From Treponema sp. (GTDB taxonomy: Bacteria > Spirochaetota > Spirochaetia > Treponematales > Breznakiellaceae), in NCBI GenBank assembly GCA_009787775.1, contig WQSQ01000007.1, positions 1 to 47,269 of the forward strand: 47,269 nucleotides of DNA, in the 5' to 3' direction. The position numbers and the translations under genes were made by a program. Below the pieces are notes generated by a model. It was not told where the DNA came from. It did no database searches and saw nothing but the letters and a program-made list of their open reading frames with translations. This document shows positions 1-7,500 of the stretch, piece by piece (position 1 is the stretch's first letter; the number at the start of each line of letters is the position of its first letter).

Positions 1-549
1 GACCCAAATTATTTCAGGGATTACCGGTGGGAATTTACCCTTGTCCAGGACGATACGCTGAATGCCTGGTGTATGCCGGGCGGTAAAGTTGTATTTTATA
101 CGGGGATTCTTCCGGTTTGTTTAAACGAAGACGGAGTCGCAGTGGTTATGGGACATGAAATCGCGCATGCAATGCTTAACCACGGACAGCAGAGGATGAG
201 CGGAAACATCCTGCAGCAATTGGGCGCGATTGGGGTATCTCTTGCTTTCTCAGGTTCATCTTCCGAAACCCAAACCATGGTTATGCTTGCTTACGGAGTC
301 GGTACCAACGTCGGAGCAGCGCTGCCTTTTTCAAGAAGCCATGAGAGTGAAGCTGATGACATAGGTTTAAAATTAATGGCAATAGCCGGTTATAATCCGG
401 ACGAAGGCTCTCTGCTTTGGCAGCGCATGGCAGCTGCGACAGGCGGAGGAACACCGGAGATTCTGAGCACTCACCCGTCAAATGAATCCAGAATCCAGAA
501 TCTCAGAAACTTGGCGCCGGAAGCAAGACAGGTAGCCGCGCGGTTCTGA
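1..549 (+). CDS. M48-family zinc metalloprotease, 3' part only
   Basis: The reading frame is open from the first base, so the start lies outside the window; the internal ATG at 73 is not the start. The visible 182 residues carry the gluzincin signature HEIAH (two zinc-binding His and the catalytic Glu) followed by HESEADDIG, whose first Glu is the expected third zinc ligand. This is the M48 arrangement seen in LoiP/YggG and BepA-type periplasmic proteases, which act in outer-membrane protein quality control. The C-terminal part ends with the STHPSNESRI block typical of that group. The zinc site looks intact. The membrane anchor or signal peptide cannot be judged because the N-terminus is missing. 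No terminator hairpin is obvious after the TGA stop. Confidence 0.93.
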   Translation, partial: DPNYFRDYRWEFTLVQDDTLNAWCMPGGKVVFYTGILPVCLNEDGVAVVMGHEIAHAMLNHGQQRMSGNILQQLGAIGVSLAFSGSSSETQTMVMLAYGVGTNVGAALPFSRSHESEADDIGLKLMAIAGYNPDEGSLLWQRMAAATGGGTPEILSTHPSNESRIQNLRNLAPEARQVAARF

Positions 550-1092
550 GTAACCAGTTTATCAATCAACCAAGGTTTAAGATTAACAGGATGCAAAACC
601 TATTGGTGCTATTGCAGGCTGGCATATATGTAGTGTGTTATAAGTGGACTTTGATTGTAAAACCCCTGTTTTGCAGGTCAATTGCTGTGTTTTTCCGCTG
701 CCCATAAATATACGCATATAGCGCAGGTTCCGTCTTGAACAACACTATGAGAAAATGGTTCCTGTTACCATTACACCGCAAATATTAATAATTACTGACA
801 AAGAAAGAAACTATGTGATTTAAATTAACTATATGTCATTTTATATTTTTATTTTACAAGTTAGACGACAGTTTCGCATAATGTTCTAGGAAATATAAAA
901 GAAATAAAAAGTAAAAAAATCTTTTTATCCCACATTTATTCTTCTCTCCACGCCGTCCCGGCGCAGGGACATAACCACAGAAAGGTAAAAAGAATAAAAA
1001 TTAGGTAACCACTACGCTATATCTGGTATATATATAGCAACTAACAACACTACGGAAAAAGTTTACCTGCTACAATTGTGTTTCACCCGTTT
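550..1092. other. Gene-free stretch
   Basis: About 540 bases with no credible coding frame. It is AT-rich and contains only small hairpins, for example GTCCC/GGGAC at 955-959 and 966-970. I see no tRNA, structured-RNA signature or insertion sequence. Confidence 0.6.
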
Positions 1093-1597
1093 TCAAAAAG
1101 TTATGCTTGACTTTTTATTGTCAATAATAAATTTTAACTCAGCTCTTCTAAATCTATCATAATCAAAATCCCCAGTTAGCGTTGGATAATAAGTACTAAC
1201 ACCTTCTTTACTCAGACTAATTCTACCAGTTATATTAGTATATTCAGGTTTTAATGTTAAAGTTATTATTTTGGGGCTAGTTAAAACAAGTTCAAAAGAA
1301 AGAATAGAAAAATTATACGCACCATCACCTTTAGCATTATACATGTCTCCATATAGTATCTGTTAATTGAAAATCATTATCAAAGCCATAAGAATAAAAA
1401 TTTTCATAAGAATCTTTATATAGTTCTCTCCAATTTGCATTTTTTACTGTTAGAGTGAAAGATCTTGAATCTATTTTATCCAAACTGAAAGTAACATCGT
1501 CATTAAAGAAATCTGTTAAATCTTCACATCCGGTTATCGAAAACCAGATTACCGCAGCAAATGTAATAATACCGAAAAATTTTACCATGTTTCTCAT
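1093..1597 (-). pseudogene. Frameshifted small lipoprotein gene
   Basis: An ATG at 1597, preceded by a good Shine-Dalgarno (AAGGAGT), opens an 86-codon frame with a lipoprotein signal peptide: basic start, hydrophobic core and lipobox SITGC. It stops at 1337-1339. A second 83-codon frame (1344 to 1093) overlaps its end by 8 bases in another phase. Dropping one base near 1355-1362 joins the two into a continuous product of about 168 residues whose sequence reads smoothly across the join (…TDT-YGDMYNAKGDG…). The second frame has no ribosome binding site of its own. I read this as one lipoprotein gene broken by a one-base frameshift, or a sequencing error. The family is not recognised. Confidence 0.6.
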
Positions 1598-1694
1598 GTT
1601 AAAATACTCCTTAATTTAAATGTCCTTCCGTACAGAAAGGCATAAAACCGGATGAAATTTTCATAATTAAATAGCATACGGCTTCATATTGTCT

Positions 1695-1723
1695 TATATA
1701 TAGCATAACGATATTTGTGTCAA
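1695..1723 (-). promoter_or_regulatory. Promoter of the frameshifted lipoprotein
   Basis: On the minus strand there is a perfect -35 TTGACA (1718-1723), a 17-bp spacer and a -10 TATATA (1695-1700). The predicted leader to the ATG at 1597 is about 90 nt. A -10-like TATAAT for the divergent XRE gene lies just beyond at 1739-1744 on the plus strand, so the two promoters nearly overlap. Confidence 0.55.
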
Positions 1724-1768
1724 TAGCTCTGCGCCACATATAATCAACAAATAAAGCATAGAGATATA

Positions 1769-2083
1769 ATGACAGAATTAAGAAAAATACTTGGATCAAA
1801 TATGAAGGCCTATAGGTCAGAACTCGGTTATTCTCAAGCTAAATTAGCTGAATTGATAGATACAGCAACCAATTACATTGCACAGATAGAAAACGGAAAA
1901 CGGTTTCCAACCGATACTATGCTCGAAAAAATAGCGAATGCTCTTCAAAAGAGAGCATTCGAACTGTTTTCTTTTGAACATTATGAAAACAAAATGGAAG
2001 AAGACTGGCAAACACAGATTTTAATTGATCTTAAGAATTTTATTCATAAACGAATAGCCAAGTTGAAAAAAGAAAAAGCCTGA
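1769..2083 (+). CDS. XRE-family helix-turn-helix regulator
   Basis: A 104-aa protein. Residues about 5-62 form a Cro/CI-type HTH domain: the helices LGSNMKAYRSELGYSQAKLA and then NYIAQIENGKRFPTDTMLEKIANAL carry the classic S-Q-x-x-LA…I-E-N-G-K-R-x-P pattern. The rest is a short charged helical tail ending in Lys-rich sequence, with no sensor domain. It is probably a small DNA-binding repressor or activator. It starts divergently from the frameshifted lipoprotein, about 170 bp away, so that gene or its own promoter is a natural target. It stands alone at the edge of a gene-poor region. Such single XRE genes are often remnants of mobile DNA or toxin-antitoxin modules, but I see no partner gene here. 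Confidence 0.9.
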   Translation: MTELRKILGSNMKAYRSELGYSQAKLAELIDTATNYIAQIENGKRFPTDTMLEKIANALQKRAFELFSFEHYENKMEEDWQTQILIDLKNFIHKRIAKLKKEKA

Positions 2084-2170
2084 ATATATAACATGAGGTT
2101 ACTCTGTGTAACAAATTCACGTAAAGTGTATCAGCAACGCTTCTTTCGTACACTCCATTGGCCACGCAAA

Positions 2171-2183
2171 GGTTCCAGGAACC
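2171..2183. repeat. 13-bp perfect palindrome
   Basis: GGTTCCaGGAACC is a perfect dyad with a one-base centre, about 90 bp past the end of the XRE gene. It could be a protein binding site, but nothing else supports a role. Confidence 0.3.
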
Positions 2184-2234
2184 ATTTTTCATGGAATCGT
2201 TTAATTGCTCAACCACACCACATAGAGCGTAGCG

Positions 2235-2275
2235 AGTATCTGTCTGCCTAGTAACCGGCTTTGTTGACAGATACT
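2235..2275. repeat. 10-bp inverted repeat with 21-nt loop
   Basis: AGTATCTGTC (2235-2244) and GACAGATACT (2266-2275) are exact reverse complements. There is no T-tract after it, so it is not a standard terminator. It lies in the gene-free stretch 2084-3168. Confidence 0.45.
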
Positions 2276-2390
2276 TGTATGTGTCTAAATGAGAGGCGCT
2301 TAAACCTCAGAAACCCGCGTCAATACCTGGCTGATACAACAGGCAGTTTATGCGCTGTCAGGCGTCTTATTCAGCCTTTGACTAGGTTCA

Positions 2391-2545
2391 TCATTCAGCC
2401 TATAGTAAGCTGTCACTATAGCCTAAAGTGATATTCAACTATAGTCCATAGTGATAGTTCACTTTAGCCTATAGTGAACATTAACTACAGTCTATAGTGA
2501 TATATTACTATAGACTAAAGTGTAGTTTCACTATGAACTATAGTG
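2391..2545. repeat. Array A: seven 17-bp palindromes on a 23-bp period
   Basis: Units start at 2391, 2414, 2437, 2460, 2483, 2506 and 2529, each exactly 23 bp after the last. Each unit is a degenerate version of CACTATAGnCTATAGTG, separated by 6-nt spacers that are not conserved (agctgt, atattc, atagtt, aacatt, atatat, tagttt). In the first unit the left arm has decayed. Most units are flanked by T on the left and A on the right, so the dyad is really about 19 bp. Array B at 25221-25375 has the same unit, period, number and total length. No known function is recognised. Confidence 0.9.
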
Positions 2546-2847
2546 GTATATAGGTCAAGGCAGGAACTTTGTATCAGAATAACAAGGAACAATGCAAGAA
2601 AATAGAGACTGTTCCAATGCTTCAGTTTTTGGGACAGCTACCATATACTTCACTACCCTAGAATTGAATTGTCATAAGGGTATTTTCCGAAACTAAGCAA
2701 GTTTTGGTAAATGCTCGATCTAATCATTCTTTATAGACAGCTTTCGCAATTCTTAACCGGCGGCTTTTGTGTGAATATTAATCCTTCTTGAAGGGTGCGT
2801 GCGTAAAACTCTTCCAGCGGTCTCGGTGTCATTGACATTGCTTGAAT

Positions 2848-3059
2848 CCATCTTTAAGGGCGCTCCCGCAATGCCAAATCAGCGGCCTTGGTATGGATTG
2901 CCGATGCACTCTTGCACGCTGATTAGACAGCTCTTGCCCTATCAATTAACACACAGCAAATAAAGTATAAATATTTTATTAATCGTAGCGTGCAAGCTTT
3001 CATTAAAGCCACAGCCATCCGCCGCTGATTTGGCATTGCGGGAGCGCTCTTAAAGATGG
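2848..3059. repeat. Large decayed inverted-repeat element
   Basis: The 38-bp arms 2848-2885 and 3022-3059 are reverse complements with one mismatch. Further in, 10-bp arms (2911-2920 CTTGCACGCT and 2987-2996) also match, each exactly 25 bp from the outer arm, with the 25 bp between them diverged. The centre (2921-2986) is AT-rich and non-coding. A partial third copy of the arm tip (GCGCTCTTAcAGATG) lies at 3107-3121. This looks like a small non-autonomous mobile element or a large foldback structure, with no transposase nearby. Confidence 0.7.
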
Positions 3060-3168
3060 GTTTAACTAAGGTCACAGCAGCCAGCTGCCGGAAGGGTTTT
3101 GAAAACGCGCTCTTACAGATGTATTATTACGGTATTGGTATGCGGCCGCGTCGAGTCTTTAACAATAT

Positions 3169-3798
3169 CTATTCGGATGTATCCCGAATAAAGTAATAGT
3201 TTTCCATTTCCCTGAATTGTTCTCTTACGCTCTGCAGGAAATTAAGTTCGCGGTTTATTGTTTTTCCGTAATTAAGGGAGCCGTTCTCAATTCTGAATGC
3301 TTCATCCTGCCAGTATTGAACACGCGGGAGATCTATCCACCTAAAACGCCTTTCATTGGCCTTAGCGGCCCAGGCGAGAGCTTCGTCCCAGTAGAAGAGA
3401 GCGGCGCGGTAACAGGTTTCGGCAGTCTCAAGGCTTTCAAGATTTTGATCCCTGAACGGAGCGTTATAGAAATAGGCATTGCGTTTGTTCCATTTGTTGC
3501 CAAGGAACAGGTATTGTTCTATCAGCTTTAGATAAAGGTGCATATTGAAAAGATAACGGTATTTTTCCCATTGGATTTCATTTTCGATTAACGCGAGCGC
3601 GTACAGCGGGTTAGCAAAATCAGCTTTAAGGGCCTGTTCAAGCCAGTAGATGTTTTCAATAGAGTCATCAGGGTATTGGATATAATGAACATGGAATAAC
3701 CTGTAATATTGTTCCTTATATGTTACAAAATAACTGCTTGCCGGAACCGCGGAAGATAATAAAAGAAGGATGAGAGTTATTCTGAAAGTTAATTTCAC
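3169..3798 (-). CDS. Secreted protein of unknown function
   Basis: A 209-aa product starting with GTG at 3798, which overlaps the tmk stop by one base (TAGTG), so it is translationally coupled to tmk. Residues 1-22 form a signal peptide (Lys start, Leu-rich core, VPASS cleavage region), which points to the periplasm or cell surface. The mature part is rich in Tyr, Trp, Glu and Arg and appears helical, with repeated Y-x-x-A and W-x-x-A patterns reminiscent of TPR-like helices (about residues 50-160). There is no lipobox. I do not recognise the family; the pairing with tmk may be lineage-specific. Confidence 0.8.
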   Translation of the reverse strand: MKLTFRITLILLLLSSAVPASSYFVTYKEQYYRLFHVHYIQYPDDSIENIYWLEQALKADFANPLYALALIENEIQWEKYRYLFNMHLYLKLIEQYLFLGNKWNKRNAYFYNAPFRDQNLESLETAETCYRAALFYWDEALAWAAKANERRFRWIDLPRVQYWQDEAFRIENGSLNYGKTINRELNFLQSVREQFREMENYYFIRDTSE

Positions 3799-4424
3799 TA
3801 TTTGTCAATTATCGGCATTTTACTGATTAAGCCCCATATTTGCTCTTCAACTTCCTTTTCATTTGCAGAAGCGTCAATTACTTCAACCCTTGCTCCGAGC
3901 GCGCGGTATATTTCCATGATGGATTTGTATTTTTCACGTACTTTTTCCTGAAAACCTGAGTATTCATAGATTTCAAGAGAAGAACGGTTTTTCATTCTTG
4001 CAAGCGCTGTTTCAGGATCAATATCAAGAAAAATGGTCAATTCAGGAAGCGGAAACCTTGAGTTTAAAAAGCCCGGTAATTCATCGCCGCATTCAATCCC
4101 CTGATAAACAAGAGAAGACAGAACATATCTGTCGCTTACAACAATTTCCCCTTTACGTATATGTTCAATAATACCGATATTACTGTATAGGTGTTCATTG
4201 CGATCTGCCGCAAAGAGCATGGCGAGAGTCTGCGGTGTAACAGGCCGTTCTCCCTTAAGCGCGGCGCGGATTATTTTGCCAATTTCTCCGTTTGTAGGTT
4301 CAAAGGTAGAATAAAGTATAGGGAATTTAATATTTTTAAAACGGTTTTCAAGTAAAGACAGTTGGGTAGATGTCCCGCATCCGTCACCGCCTTCGAGTAC
4401 AACAAAGCTTTTTATTATTTCCAT
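3798..4424 (-). CDS. tmk: Thymidylate kinase (dTMP kinase)
   Basis: A 208-aa protein, the usual family length. It converts dTMP to dTDP with ATP in the cytoplasm. The N-terminal loop (residues 12-21) reads GGDGCGTSTQ: the layout is that of a dTMP kinase P-loop, but the Walker A lysine is Thr18. The DRY motif (SDRYVLSSLVYQG, about residues 97-109) that binds dTMP is present, as are the FLDIDPETALARMKNR segment and the lid region after it. The overall fold signals are clear, so I expect a working enzyme or a lineage variant rather than a decayed gene. It is the first gene of a two-gene minus-strand unit, divergent from the tamB-like gene across about 100 bp. Confidence 0.9.
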   Translation of the reverse strand: MEIIKSFVVLEGGDGCGTSTQLSLLENRFKNIKFPILYSTFEPTNGEIGKIIRAALKGERPVTPQTLAMLFAADRNEHLYSNIGIIEHIRKGEIVVSDRYVLSSLVYQGIECGDELPGFLNSRFPLPELTIFLDIDPETALARMKNRSSLEIYEYSGFQEKVREKYKSIMEIYRALGARVEVIDASANEKEVEEQIWGLISKMPIIDK

Positions 4425-4464
4425 TGGCTAAAAGGTAGCATATTAGGAGATTCATGTCACTAAT

Positions 4465-4493
4465 TTGTGACTTTATTCCCGTAAAGGTATTAT
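4465..4493 (+). promoter_or_regulatory. Likely promoter of the tamB-bamA-skp-mutS unit
   Basis: TTGTGA (4465-4470), a 17-bp spacer and TATTAT (4488-4493) lie about 35 bp before the TTG start at 4528. A shifted -10 choice, TATAAT at 4491-4496, is also possible. No other strong promoter is apparent before the mutS end. Confidence 0.45.
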
Positions 4494-4527
4494 AATTATA
4501 GAAAGAAAAATAGTAAAGGATGAGTCA

Positions 4528-7500
4528 TTGCCAATTTTTATCAGAAAAGACGGGAAGAAAGTACTTCCCCGTACATTTTATATAAAAATTCTCATCTTTT
4601 GCGGTTTAATTGTAGTATCTGCTGTCCTAATGCAGCCGTTACAGGCTGCGTTAAAACGCATGATGTATCAGATTCATACAGATCTGATAGAAAACCTTGA
4701 AAAATATACAGGACTTGCGGTTTCCTATTCATCAATCCGTCCGGCTTTTTTAGGCTCATTCGATGTCCGCTACCTTAGATTTCAAAAAGGCGAAGAACCG
4801 TTTTTTAATACAACTCGCATAAGGTTCAGTTTTTCCCTTAAAGAGCTTTTATTTAACAGAAAGCTGCTTATCCATACTGTCCAAATCGAAAAGCCTGTAA
4901 TTAATATTGATACACAGAGGGATAAGGAAACTATTGATATATTAGCAGCCCTTTTCCGTAACAGGGATGAAAACGAATCTTTCGGGCAAATATCAAATTA
5001 TCTTCCAAAGCAGGCTGATTATCAAATTAATAACGGCATTTTTCTTTTTTCCGACAGAAGTATGGTCTGCCGGTTAACGGATATTGAACTGAATATCCAC
5101 AGGGGGGATTTTGATTCCGTTTTTAATATTAACAATAAAAATGATGATTTTATTATTAACGGAAAATCGTCTGTATCATTGTCATATTCAGGGGTATTCA
5201 ACAGAACAATTATTGTAGCTGCCGGAATCGGCATTAACGGAATGTGTTCAAACGATTTACAGACAGCGCAGGCCGGTATCGCTTTTTCACATATGACAAT
5301 TTCACAGCAGGCCGGTATTTTAAATGAAGCAGCTTCTTCCAGGACATCAGCAAATACGGAAGGCCAGGAACGCCTTCTTACAGTTCATCCCTTCAGCACC
5401 GCAGTCTCATATAAAGACAAGACATTAAATGTAAATCCTTTACAGACAGTTAACGATAATTATTATTCATTCAGTTATAATATGTCAGAAAGGGAAGTTC
5501 TTGCGCAAATAAATTTAAACGATTTCCGGCCTGATGCCAAAGCAGTCTTTTCAGGCTTCTGGAGTAACATAAGCCATCTGTTTAGTTTGCAGATAACAGG
5601 CAGTTCATCTTTAAGGTTCAGCGGCGCAGATATGGAATACAGCGTGAACTTAAGGGGCGGGAAAATGTCTGGTTATACTGCCCTGAATCCGGCACATGAT
5701 TTAGCGGGATATCAGCTAACTGATGCATTTATTGTTAACGCATCGGGAAATGAAAAAACAGTAACAGTAAGTGATTTAATTATAAGCTCATCGGCTCTTG
5801 CATCCGCCTCAAGTCTTTTCAACGGTATTATAAGTTATTCCGGCATTGTTGATATTTCTCCGCTGTCAGTTAACGGGGAATTAATCCTTGATCGTTTCAG
5901 CATGACAGGAGACGACTATATTGGCGCCGTTTTCAGCGTAACGGGCAATAACGGAGAAATTCTGATATCTAGCGAAGAGATTAAAATATCGCAAACTCAA
6001 ATTAAAAACATGAACATTGTTTTAAGCCCCGATAAAAATGACATTGGGATATCCGTCTCATGTTTGTGCGGCAGCGAAAACAGCGGCGCTGTTTTTATAG
6101 ACGGCGCATACTTCATGAATTTAAACCAGATAGAAGCTTCGCTTTCATTGAATGATATGAGCGTTTATGAACTAACGGAAATCATCCGTCCTTTTTTCAG
6201 TTTTTTCAGTTTTCCGGCAATAAGCCGTAATTATCTTCACGCTTCCAAAATAAACACAGAAGTATTTTTTTCAACTGACTTTAATAATATTGTTTATAAC
6301 GTACCCAGCCTTGTTTTTGATTCTGAATATATAAACGGAATTATTTCATTGTCCGGTACCGGTCGGCAATTGGCGATAAGCGAAGGAATTGTTAATTTTT
6401 TTAATACTGAACTGCTCGCGTCGGCCAGGATGAATTTTTCAAACCCAATGGATATTGATTTTAACATCAGCGCTGATTTTCTTGATCTTTCATGGAGGCT
6501 GGACGGACAGATAAATGACAGAAGGACATTGATTATTCATGATCCAAACGGTTTTAATTTATACGGCACCCTTTCTGATACCGGCGCTGTTTCCGGTTAC
6601 ATGGAAATCATTGACTTTCCTGTTCCTGTAAATACACAGACAGTATACCTTAGCTTCTTCAGCTCGCTTCGTTATGAGTCAATGGATTTATGGAATCTGG
6701 AAATAAATCAATTTGAAGCGCTCTATAACGGAGGAAATCATTTCAGTGTGTCGGGGATCGCTGATCAAAGCGGCGCGCGCTTCAGGAATTTATCATACAG
6801 CGATTCTGCCGGTAATCTTTCGGGTGCTGCCGATTTTTTCTGGGAAAAAGATTTTTCATATATTGAAGTGCATGCCAACGCGACTGACGGAAAAGATGCG
6901 GGAGAAAATTATTATCTTGAATGTGTTTATAACAGGAATCATGCTGAATTGCGCGCTTCTGTTTCTCACATGCAGATAAATCGTTTTTTCAGGGAAAGAG
7001 CGCCAATGTCCGCAAGCGGAAAAATAACAATAAACTGGGATTCAATTAGTTCATTTATTGTTCTGGCGGATATCACTTCTTTTTATACATTTATTAATAA
7101 TACCTCCGTTAACGGATCTGTCAGCATAAATCTTAATAATGACGAATTACTGGTCAGCAGTCTCATTTTGAATTATGCGTCAATACAAGCAGAAATACCT
7201 GAATTGCAAATCAACAGGGTTTCAGGCATTGTAAAAACAAACGCCGCCGTTCAGGGCATAGACAGGTTCAATATTACAGGTAACCTTGCTCTTGACGCCA
7301 GGTTTAATCCAATTGATTCATGGATGGATTATAAAAAAGCTTATGATAAATTCAGCGGAACATTGACATTGCAGAATCTGCATTATAATGACATGAAAAA
7401 TGACGGGATGGCTTTTGTATTTTCAAGAAATGAAGGCTCTCTTTTCGTTTCCGGCGGCACAAAGAATATGCTCAGGCTTGAAGTGGACTCGGACGGTTAT

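Larger units (their letters stand above)
2084..3168. other. Gene-free region of about 1.1 kb
   Basis: I see no credible coding frame on either strand. The region holds the XRE-proximal palindrome, the 2235-2275 inverted repeat, palindrome array A and the 2848-3059 inverted-repeat element, with unassigned sequence between. I found no tRNA or tmRNA pattern. Confidence 0.6.

Noticed and set aside
2391-2545. CRISPR array
   Set aside because: Repeats are 17 bp, degenerate and palindromic, spacers are only 6 nt, and no cas gene is present. The same holds for 25221-25375.
2871-3059. Integron attC site
   Set aside because: The long inverted repeat lacks the paired GTTRRRY/RYYYAAC core sites, and no integrase or gene cassettes are present.
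2084-3168. tRNA, tmRNA or RNase P RNA gene in the gene-free region
   Set aside because: I looked for GTTCRA-type T-loops, the tmRNA tag frame and RNase P cores and saw none.
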